Below, piece by piece: positions 9,956 through 18,743 of a stretch of 64,000 bases of DNA (positions are counted from its first letter, which is position 1; each line of letters begins with the position of its first letter). The notes under the pieces are model-generated. The model had not been told where the DNA came from. It was given only the letters and a program-made list of their open reading frames with translations, and made no database searches. The DNA lies in contig NZ_KE356561.1 of the NCBI RefSeq assembly GCF_000415985.1, forward strand, positions 1,833,893 through 1,897,892, given 5' to 3'. The stretch is from Haloquadratum walsbyi J07HQW2 (lineage in GTDB: Archaea; Halobacteriota; Halobacteria; Halobacteriales; Haloferacaceae). The position numbers and the translations under genes were made by a program.

Positions 9956-10375
9956 GTGATAGACACGCTGGAATCAGTATATAATGGGATGCGACGAGCG
10001 GGTAAGGCACTCATTGCCCCGCTTCGGAGCGGAAACGGACCTAATAAGTTTCAGCTATCAGCCGTTGATACCGCAACAACAACCCACGATGGTGATAGTG
10101 GGTGGGCAAAGCGTCCACCTGCAACTATTGGTTGTCCACGGTGTGGAAATGATATTCTCCAGCATAACGCATATGATGATATTGACTGCCCGCGGTGTGT
10201 TGCGTCATTCAATGCAGATGAATTCTCTGAGTTAGAACTGAGAGGTCTCACCTGTCCAGTCTGTCGTGATGAGATGGTGCATGGTCAACGTCATCCAGAA
10301 GCATTCGACATCGTTGAATGGGCAACGTGTGATTCCTGTCGGTATCACTGGGAATTTAAGCATTCATACAGCTGA
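9956..10375 (+). CDS. small multi-zinc-ribbon protein of unknown function
   Basis: A 139-residue protein I cannot assign to a named family. The second half has three CxxC-type knuckles (CPRCG, CPRC, CPVC) and a final CDSC, spaced as two zinc ribbons: GCPRCGNDI ... DCPRCVASF and TCPVCRDEM ... TCDSCRYHWEF. The first 50 residues are basic and less structured. The coordinate start is a GTG; an ATG eleven codons later is an alternative. A nucleic-acid or protein-contact role is possible from the ribbons but unproven. Confidence 0.7.
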   Translation: MIDTLESVYNGMRRAGKALIAPLRSGNGPNKFQLSAVDTATTTHDGDSGWAKRPPATIGCPRCGNDILQHNAYDDIDCPRCVASFNADEFSELELRGLTCPVCRDEMVHGQRHPEAFDIVEWATCDSCRYHWEFKHSYS

Positions 10376-10648
10376 TATAATGCTGAGATTGAGTACGCAA
10401 TTGAAGTAACTGAATTCCAGATTATAAATAAAACATATATATTCGGTTTTATTACACTCAGCTCCCCGACAGCGATCTTCAAAGCATCTAAACTGGGTCG
10501 TTTAATATCAGATAGGAATGGTCTGTCTTCTGTGGTGGCTCCAAATTTTTTTAATCAGTCAAGCTTGGAAGTGATTCGATCTACATAATTAGTATAGTGA
10601 GAGTCTATGTACGGAAGTTTCAGGACTTAGATGTAACCTCAAGGCACT

Positions 10649-11140
10649 TTACCACTCGTACTCTTGATGAATCTGACGACCCTGGTCGTTTAAGATAGGT
10701 CCAATAACCTCAGTAATTCCATCAAGGACGTCGGCAGAGCGAATGGGAGATTCACTTCCGGTGAATTCTGCAATCTCATCGCCTCCGACACTGTAAACGG
10801 CATAGCCAAAGCCGGCTGTTACCATGCCACCGGCGCACATCGGGCAGGGTTCAGTGCTCGTATACATTATCATTTCAGCACGTTCATCAGGGTCATACGC
10901 TTGACAAGCACGATATGCGAGATGAAGCTCGGGGTGGCGCCGGATATCAGATTCTGTTATTTCATGATTTGACTCACTCATAATCACCGTATCATCTCGA
11001 ACAAGAACAGATCCAAACGGTTCATCACCACGGGCAACAGCTTCGCGTGCAAGTGTTAATGCCTCTTTCATATGTGTTTCATGAGCAAAGGCATCGAATC
11101 GTGGATCGGACATGGTTGATTCTCGATTGTTATCTGACAT
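10649..11140 (-). CDS. cytidine/deoxycytidylate deaminase-family nucleoside deaminase
   Basis: Zinc-dependent deaminase fold of up to 163 residues. The catalytic pair is visible as HPELHLA (zinc His and proton-shuttle Glu) and PCPMCAGG (two zinc Cys). The overall pattern resembles bacterial guanine deaminase and tRNA adenosine deaminase types rather than CMP deaminase; the exact base is undecided. An ATG nine codons into this frame (MSDPRF) is a good alternative start. It stands alone, flanked by AT-rich spacers. Confidence 0.85.
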   Translation of the reverse strand: MSDNNRESTMSDPRFDAFAHETHMKEALTLAREAVARGDEPFGSVLVRDDTVIMSESNHEITESDIRRHPELHLAYRACQAYDPDERAEMIMYTSTEPCPMCAGGMVTAGFGYAVYSVGGDEIAEFTGSESPIRSADVLDGITEVIGPILNDQGRQIHQEYEW

Positions 11141-11212
11141 TGCTGATTATCACCAGGCTACCTGCAGTATAATGAAGTGCGAAATAAAATACTAGCCACG
11201 TTTATGTATCGA

Positions 11213-12245
11213 TTAATAACTATATGTAACGACTGTTCTGCCAGCCTGATTGCTTATAATCACGGTATCTCCATCGTTGTTCCAAACTGGTTTATCCTCA
11301 CCCCAGTATGATTCAGTATCTGATTCTGGCCCATTTCCAGTGTAGAGTATAATGGTTTTCTGTGGGTCGAGTGTTACTCCAGTGGAAAATGAATACACAT
11401 GACTAGCTGTATCGCTGACTGTCCAGTCATTTAATTGAATCTGATTAGTCCCAGTGTTTTTAATAATATATACTCATCACTGAGGTTTTCATACTCATTT
11501 CCATCTGCATCTTCATTCACATTTGCAATGTCAATTTGATCAGATGATGATCTACTCATTTGCTCATGTGATGTGTTACTGTACCTTAGACACCGACTGT
11601 AGCGTTATGTGCCTGTTGCGCGGCTTCCTCGTATACTTCTGTACGCGAAAATTCACTCTCATAATGACGCGTGTATCCATTTTCAACTAGATGCATATTG
11701 AATGAAGCTGTCGCCGATGGCGAGTTATACACATACGCGAGAAGTCGTCCATAGTATCCTCAACGATCTGATACAGGGTCAAATATGATGATAATTTCTT
11801 TATTAGCAAGTCGGTCAATTACGTATGTCGATGCTCGAGCACCCCAGTTAGCTAACCAATCTCGACCAGTCGCTGATATTGGAATGCGTTGCCACTCATC
11901 AGGATTTGTCTGTGTCACTCCTGTTTGTGGTGTATCAACACCGAGAAGTCGAACCGTCTCGACTGTGTCGTTTTCATATTGTATATCAATTGTATCATCA
12001 TCAATAACACCAACAACAGTAACACGGGTACCAGACGCGACACTAAGATCAAACTCAGGTGTGATGAGTGCCGTTTCTACAGACGGACTATTCACTGGAG
12101 ATGCTGTCGGCTCTGTCGGTGCTGTTCCATCATTAATGCTAGCGCAGTCACCGAGCATAATCAAGAGCGTAACGCCGAGTATAACCACAGGGCTCCGAGA
12201 CATATTCATTATATCTGCGATTGAAACATAATCACTGCTAGCCAA
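11213..12245 (-). pseudogene. decayed secreted thermonuclease-lamin tail domain gene
   Basis: The 5' part encodes a short hydrophobic leader and a staphylococcal-nuclease-type core (VIDDDTIDIQ, VRLLGVDTPQ, then DPVSDR). It meets an in-frame TGA at 11760-11762, after which the same frame continues with a good nuclease sequence, GYYGRLLAYVYNS, and on to ...ATVGV. A second lesion (TAA at 11586-11588 with a frame change) precedes a lamin-tail linker, and a third frameshift lies near 11457-11468 inside the lamin-tail domain, which then runs out to 11213 (VYSFSTGVTLDPQKTI). Intact haloarchaeal relatives fuse a secreted nuclease to a lamin-tail domain. With three independent lesions it is almost certainly non-functional. 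Confidence 0.85.
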
Positions 12246-12334
12246 GTGAATCAGTCTATACTAATCACGGTGATATGATCTTATATTATTATTTCACATT
12301 CAAGCGAGGAAATAACTGAGGCGTTGCATCTTTG

Positions 12335-12358
12335 TTGACCTCCTCCCACGGCGTGGGC
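12335..12358 (-). repeat. solo IS200/IS605-type right-end hairpin remnant
   Basis: A CCCAC-GGC-GTGGG hairpin followed (in minus orientation) by AGGAGGTCAA. This closely matches the right end of the tnpB element at 24878, where the same hairpin core and terminal GTCAA occur. No transposase lies next to it, so it is a solo end, a decayed element or a palindrome-associated small transposable element. Confidence 0.6.
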
Positions 12359-12390
12359 TTTCGCCTCGTACTATAATCAGTGGGTTATAT

Positions 12391-12714
12391 CTACAATTCA
12401 TCACGCCATCGAAGCGAGTTTTCATTCAGTTCTTCGACAGTTGATTTTCCTTCCTCAAGCATCATATCTGCGAGGTCAATCGCCTCTTGAAGTTCCTCCT
12501 CGGAGAGATTTTCATATGCAGGACGTCCGTCGATATAGTCGTACCATTCATCTTCAAATAGATTATCAAGAACGACGCGACCAAAACAATGGTTAAGATG
12601 AATCGGCCATCCGTCGCTACTTTGTGCCTTATTTGGGAGTATTTCGTTTACCTTCTTATCATACTCATTGCGAAGTTCAGAGATGTTGTTTCCAGTGAGT
12701 GTCTCCTGATCCAT
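12391..12714 (-). CDS. conserved haloarchaeal hypothetical protein
   Basis: A 107-residue acidic protein with no signal or membrane segment. The central block HLNHCFGRVVLDNLFEDEWY, followed by a DGRPAYENLSEEELQEAI helix, looks like a conserved haloarchaeal family, but I cannot name a function. The composition (many Asp and Glu) and an intact reading frame support a real gene. A solo transposon end lies directly downstream of its stop. Confidence 0.7.
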   Translation of the reverse strand: MDQETLTGNNISELRNEYDKKVNEILPNKAQSSDGWPIHLNHCFGRVVLDNLFEDEWYDYIDGRPAYENLSEEELQEAIDLADMMLEEGKSTVEELNENSLRWRDEL

Positions 12715-13147
12715 ATAGAGTAAAGAGACTACAGTTTCAAACGGGTTGTGACTTTGCTGCTATATTCTCAAATATCTATATTTGTTCTGTGCGCATCATA
12801 ATCACAGTCATAGCCTCATTTATGTGATCCCGCGACACCACACTGCTATATCGGAGTCTGAGGACGTCGATTTTATTACTACTATTATTAGTCAATATTC
12901 AGGAAACGATAGGTCCTGCAAAGAGGTGCTGGAGTAGTAATCAGCTAACTGTTATTTCCACTAGAAGTAGATATAAAACCGATCTTATTTTATTATCGAT
13001 ATTTGGGCAGAAATTTTCGACGAATGACTCTATTATACCATATAATCTCGAGAGATAAACATAGTATATGCTTGTCATTATTATTCTATGGTTGAACTGC
13101 ATGGTTTGATGCGTGTTTTTTTATTCTAACGCACATATTGTGTATCG
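12715..13147. other. AT-rich intergenic region
   Basis: About 430 bp of AT-rich sequence between a minus-strand gene and a plus-strand small membrane protein. I find no ORF with coding character, no RNA gene and no clear repeat. It must hold divergent promoters. Confidence 0.5.
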
Positions 13148-13339
13148 ATGGCAACGTTTGAATTCGGATGGGTTGGATTGTTATTAGTGATGACAAGTGG
13201 TGGCTTCGGAGCAGTTGGGATGTTACCACTCTTAGGGATTGGACCGGACTCAGATGATCAGAGTAATCAACTGAAGGCATTTATCGTATTTTTTGTTATT
13301 TTATCGACTATTGCAGCAACTGCAGCCGCAGTTGTGTAA
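13148..13339 (+). CDS. small two-helix membrane protein
   Basis: A 63-residue protein with two hydrophobic helices (about 7-30 and 44-63) joined by a short polar acidic loop, IGPDSDDQSNQ. The size, intact frame and amphipathic layout suggest a real small membrane protein, but no family is recognised. It stands alone on the plus strand. Confidence 0.55.
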   Translation: MATFEFGWVGLLLVMTSGGFGAVGMLPLLGIGPDSDDQSNQLKAFIVFFVILSTIAATAAAVV

Positions 13340-13543
13340 TCCAGCGATGTCGGTATCATAATTTAATTTACATACCGTGGTCTAAGCCATTTCGACAGCA
13401 ATTTATCGACATCTATATGAGGTATGCTGTAAATCATCGATTAACAACAGAGAGATATTATATAAAACGTGAGTGACACCACTGCGTGGTGTTATCTTTG
13501 GCAGCTCACACGGATTAAAATATATTAATTACTACTATTGCTT

Positions 13544-14458
13544 CTAGATCGGTCGACGGAATGTCGAGGCAACGCCTGCGAGCACAGCACTGATAGCAAG
13601 AACAAGCACACTGGCTGCATTAAGAAACGCCACAGCCCCAACTCGAACTTTCTCAAAAATATCAAGTGGTACTGTCGTCACTCCAGAGCCAGCGAGAAAG
13701 AACGTAATAAGAAATTCATTGAATGAGAGTGCAAATGCAAATAGTGCGCTTGCAATAATCGCCGGACGAAGCAGCGGTAGTGTGACCGTCCGGAAAATCA
13801 TCCACTCAGTCGCTCCGAGATCACGTGCTGCAGCCTGTAATTGCATATCTAATTCAGCGTATCGAGCGGTAAGCAAAAACGTCGTAAATGGGAGTACCCA
13901 GAATAGGTGTCCAACTGCAACAGGCATAAGCCCAAAACCGATGCCAATACGACTGGTGGTAACTCCGATTCCAAACGCAAGAACAACTGTCGGTACAAAC
14001 AGCGGCAGTGAAATGATGGCACCGATAGCCTGTCGTGTTGGTTGTGAAAGGTCACTCCATGTGAGACTATACGCTCCGGCAAGCCCAAGCGTCGTCCCAC
14101 CAATCGCGGAGAAGGCCCCTAATCCGACACTTGTCATGAGTGCACGAGTGAATCGCTGGTCGGTAAGAACATCGACATACCATCGTAATGAGAGCTCCTC
14201 TATTGGGATTGTTGGCTGACCACTTGGTGAAACAGAGAGATACGCAACAACAAGAACCGGAATATAGAGGAATAGAAGCGTTAGTATAACGACTACGCCT
14301 GGAAGACTTCCTGCTCCATGTGCAATTAGCTGACGGAGACTATCAGTATGATCGGAGTCACTTCCTGACTCAGATGTGACTGTCGAAGAAGACACCTCGG
14401 CGCTTGTTTTCTCACTCATCTGATCATCGATGGAGTTGTTAAATCGTGTATCTTTCAT
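13544..14458 (-). CDS. ABC transporter permease, PotC type
   Basis: Inner-membrane permease of 304 residues belonging to the spermidine/putrescine/thiamine/iron(III) class. About six transmembrane helices follow a 50-residue polar Ser/Asp-rich N-terminal tail. The EAA motif that contacts the ATPase is visible as ARDLGATEWMIFRTVTLPLL near 215-235. It is the last gene of a four-gene cluster (solute-binding protein, ATPase, permease, permease) on the minus strand, with 27 nt separating it from the upstream permease. The substrate is not decidable. Confidence 0.88.
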   Translation of the reverse strand: MKDTRFNNSIDDQMSEKTSAEVSSSTVTSESGSDSDHTDSLRQLIAHGAGSLPGVVVILTLLFLYIPVLVVAYLSVSPSGQPTIPIEELSLRWYVDVLTDQRFTRALMTSVGLGAFSAIGGTTLGLAGAYSLTWSDLSQPTRQAIGAIISLPLFVPTVVLAFGIGVTTSRIGIGFGLMPVAVGHLFWVLPFTTFLLTARYAELDMQLQAAARDLGATEWMIFRTVTLPLLRPAIIASALFAFALSFNEFLITFFLAGSGVTTVPLDIFEKVRVGAVAFLNAASVLVLAISAVLAGVASTFRRPI

Positions 14459-14485
14459 TGATCATTAATGAGTTAGATGTATTGA

Positions 14486-15421
14486 TTACCACTGTCGCAA
14501 CTCCGCTCGGATCTGTGGGATTGTCACACCAATCAAGATACCAGCGATGACAACCACAAGGAAAATAAATGATAGCGCTGCTGCGAAGCCGTACTCAAAG
14601 TATGTTTGGAATGCATCAACAATGAGTGTTGCAATCATCACATCGCCGGGTCCACCGAGAATCTCTGGTGTTGCATATGCTCCAGCAATTCGTGCATATA
14701 CGATCAACGCTCCAGCAAGTGCACCAGGATACGTTTGTGGAACGATGACATCCCAGATAACTCGAATGTTCGTAGCGCCAAGATCACGGGCAACCTCAAT
14801 CAATCGATAGTCAAGTTGTTCCATCGAGACAAACAGTGTCAGGATAACATATGGAAGATAAATATAGATAAATCCAAGAAGCATCGATATCTCAGTGTAT
14901 AGTGCCTCAGTTGGAGCGGAAATGATTCCTAACCCAGTGAGAATAGCATTCAACAATCCCCCACGTGCAAGGATCCATACCCACGTGTAGTTTAATACGA
15001 CATAATTTAACCAGAGAGGAAGAGTTACGCCAAGAAGTCCAAGGAGTCGGTATCGTCGAGGACAACGATGTGTGAGCCAATATGTTACAGGGTATGCAAT
15101 AATAATACAGGTTATCGTAACAACAATACCAATCCCGAGTGAGTATATGAGAGTCTGTCGATACAGCGGCTTCATCGCTGCAGCATAATTTGTTACTGTG
15201 AGAGTTGGTCCAATGCTTTCGATAAAGAGTAAAATGAGCGGTAAGACACCAAGAACAATAGCTAATGTAGTCGGAACACTTGCAATAAGCTCACTATAGT
15301 TTCTATTACGCCACTGAGAGGTTTGATCAACATGTTGGGTTGATACGGTAGAAGTCGTATCCGACACAGCAACGCTGCTATCAGCATCATTATCATCGCC
15401 ATCAATATCTGTTGTACTCAC
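14486..15421 (-). CDS. ABC transporter permease, PotB type
   Basis: The second permease of the importer, 311 residues with about six transmembrane helices. The EAA loop reads ARDLGATNIRVIWDVIVPQTYPG near 235-257. A polar N-terminal tail of about 45 residues precedes the first helix. The stop of the ATPase gene lies just upstream (2 nt gap), so the genes are probably co-transcribed and translationally coupled. Together with the PotC-type permease it would form the heterodimeric channel. Confidence 0.88.
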   Translation of the reverse strand: MSTTDIDGDDNDADSSVAVSDTTSTVSTQHVDQTSQWRNRNYSELIASVPTTLAIVLGVLPLILLFIESIGPTLTVTNYAAAMKPLYRQTLIYSLGIGIVVTITCIIIAYPVTYWLTHRCPRRYRLLGLLGVTLPLWLNYVVLNYTWVWILARGGLLNAILTGLGIISAPTEALYTEISMLLGFIYIYLPYVILTLFVSMEQLDYRLIEVARDLGATNIRVIWDVIVPQTYPGALAGALIVYARIAGAYATPEILGGPGDVMIATLIVDAFQTYFEYGFAAALSFIFLVVVIAGILIGVTIPQIRAELRQW

Positions 15422-15423
15422 AG

Positions 15424-16755
15424 CTATGAAATTAGATCTGGCTCATGTTCCTCTGCTATTGTATTTTCAGCACCGATAGTATCATTAGCAGCATCATGAT
15501 CACGGTCCGAATTGTTGGATTTCCGGTCGTAGCCAGCGTCGGCGACTAATACACCGCCGTCGACCTGAAGTGTGATAGAGTCACCAGCCTGAAGTCCTGA
15601 ATTAAGATTGAACGGCGCCTGTCCATGCTCTGTGATATCTGCAGGCGACTCACCCACCACTGTTTCAGATTTATTCACAGTTGTAGTTGGTTCTGTACTG
15701 GATATCGACTTGTCTGACCCTATGTTCGATTCCACATGTCCGCTCGTGTCTCCCTGAGCATCATGCTGTTCAGCATGTGCATCGGTTCGTATAATTACTC
15801 TCACCGTATCTTGGATTTCGACTGTTGCTTCCTCATAGAATCCCTTATATGCGCTTGTAATGACCGTTCCACCGATTCCGTCATTCGCGAGTGTGAATGC
15901 AGTTGGTCTTAATGCAATAGTCACAGTATCTCCAACATCTGGATTAATGCCGTTCATTGCCGGAGTAAGCATCCCTATTGGTGTATCAACGGCGACTGTT
16001 GATTCTGCTATGTTGCATTGAGTTACTGTTCCGCGAAGGATTGTTGCATCGCCAAGAAATGTGGCGACAAATCGCGTTGCTGGTCGAGTGTATAATCGAC
16101 GCGGTGAGCCGACGTCAACAATTTTTCCATCACGCATCACTGCTATACGATCAGCCATGCTGATCGCACTCGTTTGATCATGTGTTACATAAAGAAATGT
16201 CGTTTCTGATTCGCGTTGAATTCGTCGAAATTCTGATTGTAGACCCTGTTTTAGTGACCGATCAAGCGATGCGAGCGGTTCATCTAATAACAATACGCTG
16301 GGGTCGTTCACAAGCGCCCGTGCAAGTGCAACTCGCTGTTGTTGTCCACCTGAAAGCGATGCTGGCTCCCGGTCACCAAATCCATCGAGATTGACTAACT
16401 CCAATCCTGTGCCAACACGTCTGCTTCGTTCGGGATCACCAATTCCCTTCCGAGCAAGCGCATATCCAACGTTTTCTGCCACTGTTAGATGCGGGAATAA
16501 CACCAGATCCTGAAATACCATATTGGTATCGCGTGTTCGTGCCGGTTGATTTGTTATCACTGAATCACCGAGACGAACCGTTCCTGCATCAGGTGCCGTC
16601 AGACCAGCTAATAATCGGAGTGTTGTTGTTTTTCCACACCCAGAAGGACCAATCAGTGCAAAGAACTCCCCTGATTCAACAGTAAAATCGATTTTATCAA
16701 CTGCTCGTGTCGAACCGAATGACTTCAAAAGTCCAGTTGCTTCAAATGTAGCCAC
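15424..16755 (-). CDS. ABC transporter ATP-binding protein, PotA type
   Basis: Cytoplasmic ATPase of about 443 residues driving the importer. Walker A is GPSGCGKTTT near 37-46, the signature is LSGGQQQRVALARAL near 132-146, and Walker B is VLLLDEPLASLD. A C-terminal TOBE-type region follows. It is interrupted by about 60 residues rich in Ser, Thr, Asp and His (starting near HAEQHDAQGDTSG), longer than in usual PotA proteins. I chose a GTG start 2 nt after the solute-binding-protein stop, because the longer upstream frame would overlap that gene and lacks homology. Confidence 0.9.
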   Translation of the reverse strand: MATFEATGLLKSFGSTRAVDKIDFTVESGEFFALIGPSGCGKTTTLRLLAGLTAPDAGTVRLGDSVITNQPARTRDTNMVFQDLVLFPHLTVAENVGYALARKGIGDPERSRRVGTGLELVNLDGFGDREPASLSGGQQQRVALARALVNDPSVLLLDEPLASLDRSLKQGLQSEFRRIQRESETTFLYVTHDQTSAISMADRIAVMRDGKIVDVGSPRRLYTRPATRFVATFLGDATILRGTVTQCNIAESTVAVDTPIGMLTPAMNGINPDVGDTVTIALRPTAFTLANDGIGGTVITSAYKGFYEEATVEIQDTVRVIIRTDAHAEQHDAQGDTSGHVESNIGSDKSISSTEPTTTVNKSETVVGESPADITEHGQAPFNLNSGLQAGDSITLQVDGGVLVADAGYDRKSNNSDRDHDAANDTIGAENTIAEEHEPDLIS

Positions 16756-16757
16756 AC

Positions 16758-17819
16758 TTAGTTTGCCTCCGTCTTCGCCTGATTCCATGTGTTAGCGTAC
16801 TGTTTAATGAGTGCAGGTGGCTTTGGCTCTTCGTAGATGAACCGATCAGGGTTATCAAGCCCATATGCTTCTCGGGTAACGTCTTGATCTGAGAACACTT
16901 GGTCACTTGGAACGGCGATATTGTTTGGCTTCATCAGTGAGCGATATCCCATCATCGTGTGCCATTCCTGAATAAATGTATGTGCAAGCTCTGGATTCTC
17001 AGCCTCTGCATGAACCGTATGTTGAATAAACCACGCTTTGGTTCCTTCATTTGGGTAAACACGCTCGACTGGAAGTCCGTCATCCTGCATCGTCTGAATA
17101 ACGTAATTCCATACCGGTTGAGCTCCGACTTCCTCATTACGAAGTAGGCTCTCGGACTCACCGCCGTTGTTCCACAGTCCACCTGTAAGTTCAAGTCGTT
17201 CGATTAGATCTGATTGGAGGGCATCGAAATCAATCTCAGATGATAAGTTTGGATTAAGTGGTGCATCAAAAGCTGCATTACGGTAAAGTATCTGTAACCG
17301 AGGGTCATCACGCCCACCGGAAAGTCCCTCAATTGAATCTGACCAAAGGTCCGCCAGCGCAGTAATTTCAGTATTTATGAGATCTGTATTTACCGCGAGC
17401 GGTGTCTGCCCGAAACTCCGTGGGGACCCATAAATATCACCGTCAGTTTCAAAATATGGCTTTTTTAAAAAGTCAAAAATATCATCATACGCAGGGATTC
17501 GATCAATATCGAGTGGTTGAATATATCCCTCATCCATGGCTGGTTTTACAGCATAATTTCCGAGTGGAATCAGGTCATAATCAGCTCGCCCAGCACGTAA
17601 TGCAGCAAGCGTTTCTGCAGACCCCTGTGCGGATTGCCGTTCAACTGTTACCCCATGACGATCTTCAAATTCTTCAATTACGCCATCATTGTAGACATAT
17701 CCCCAATCGATCATAGTGAGCGTCTGTGACCCCGATCCAAGTCCAGCACAACCTGTGAGGGCAGTCGTTGTTGCAGCCCCCGCACCCGCAAGGAATCCAC
17801 GACGTGATCTATCGATCAT
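16758..17819 (-). CDS. extracellular solute-binding protein, PotD-like, Tat lipoprotein
   Basis: A 353-residue periplasm-type binding protein. The N-terminus is a Tat lipoprotein signal: SRRGFLAGAGAATTTALTGC, with the twin Arg and a lipobox ending at Cys24. The rest resembles PotD/iron/thiamine-class binding proteins (IPLGNYAVKPAMDEGYI, PRSFGQTPLAVN). It opens the four-gene ABC importer operon and would deliver the ligand to the two permeases. The ligand is unknown; a polyamine or thiamine is possible. Confidence 0.88.
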   Translation of the reverse strand: MIDRSRRGFLAGAGAATTTALTGCAGLGSGSQTLTMIDWGYVYNDGVIEEFEDRHGVTVERQSAQGSAETLAALRAGRADYDLIPLGNYAVKPAMDEGYIQPLDIDRIPAYDDIFDFLKKPYFETDGDIYGSPRSFGQTPLAVNTDLINTEITALADLWSDSIEGLSGGRDDPRLQILYRNAAFDAPLNPNLSSEIDFDALQSDLIERLELTGGLWNNGGESESLLRNEEVGAQPVWNYVIQTMQDDGLPVERVYPNEGTKAWFIQHTVHAEAENPELAHTFIQEWHTMMGYRSLMKPNNIAVPSDQVFSDQDVTREAYGLDNPDRFIYEEPKPPALIKQYANTWNQAKTEAN

Positions 17820-18073
17820 TAAAAAAATACAGGAGCTACACGTATATTCATTTTACGCTGGATTATTTTCCACTGTGTGAGGAATGGATACATTTCTTCG
17901 AGTAAATACGAAAATATTCTAGCCAATATGGAATACAAGTGTGCAGTTTTAAACACACTCAGTATACCGGTGTATGCGGACTGTGCCAGGTCTGTAAAGA
18001 CGAGAGTCACCGTTGGATATTGTTATTACAATCGAGAGAAATATGATCAAATAGTCTATGCCGCAGGTTGACA

Positions 18074-18145
18074 TGGACTCATCGGGATTTGAACCCGAGG
18101 CCTCTTCCTTGCGAAGGAAGCGATCTACCACTGATCTATGAGCCC
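18074..18145 (-). tRNA. tRNA-Ala (anticodon CGC)
   Basis: A 72-nt cloverleaf. The acceptor stem GGGCTCA pairs with TGAGTCC and contains the G3-U70 wobble that marks alanine tRNAs. The anticodon stem CTTCC/GGAAG encloses the loop TTCGCAA, giving CGC, which reads GCG. The T-arm has the GGTTCAAATCC pattern. No 3' CCA is encoded and no intron is present. It follows the rpsJ end of the tuf operon. Confidence 0.96.
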
Positions 18146-18403
18146 CTCATTCATTAGATAAGCAGCAGTTCATTTGTAGTTTCTGTTTTATATTATTCGT
18201 ATTTTAATGGTACATGCAGTAATCGTGCTGAAGGATGACTTTAGAGACTCACCAGGAAAAACGCTGCAGAGTAATCAACTGTCAGATGTAACCGTAGCTA
18301 ATACTGACACTGGCGATTACAGATGCAAAGTAAATTAGATATACTCTATTGTCGAGACTGTAATTTTTATAACATCAATACCGATATATCAGTTCTTGAA
18401 TAT

Positions 18404-18438
18404 CGATCAGCGATCAGCGATCGACGATCAGTGATCAG
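18404..18438. repeat. five-copy 7-bp tandem repeat across the rpsJ stop
   Basis: Five consecutive units close to CGATCAG (one reads CGATCGA and the last TGATCAG) overlap the rpsJ stop codon at 18435-18437. The unit contains GATC and the array is rich in self-complementary pieces. It could act as a 3'-end structure of the ribosomal transcript or simply be a slipped repeat. Confidence 0.75.
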
Positions 18439-18743
18439 TCTTCGAGAACAATCTCAATGCTGACATCATTTGGCACCTGAATCCGCATCAGTTGCCGTAA
18501 AGCGCGTTCGTCGGCATCTATATCGATAAGTCGCTTGTGGACACGCATCTCCCAGTGTTCCCATGTAGCTGTTCCTTCACCATCAGGCGATTTTCGGGTT
18601 GGGATTTCAAGCGTTTTTGTCGGGAGCGGAATTGGTCCGCTGAGATTGACTCCTGTTGTGTCTGCGATATCACGAACATCATCACAGATATCGTCAAGAT
18701 CGTCTGGGCTCGTGCCCGCAAGACGAACGCGTGCCTGCTGCAT
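18435..18743 (-). CDS. rpsJ: 30S ribosomal protein S10
   Basis: A 102-residue S10p/S20e protein of the small subunit head. The N-terminal [23 protein letters not shown] and the conserved [22 protein letters not shown] block near 36-57 identify it. It follows tuf directly (the tuf stop is one base away), the classic archaeal tuf-rpsJ order. A tandem repeat runs over its stop codon. Confidence 0.97.
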   Translation of the reverse strand: MQQARVRLAGTSPDDLDDICDDVRDIADTTGVNLSGPIPLPTKTLEIPTRKSPDGEGTATWEHWEMRVHKRLIDIDADERALRQLMRIQVPNDVSIEIVLED

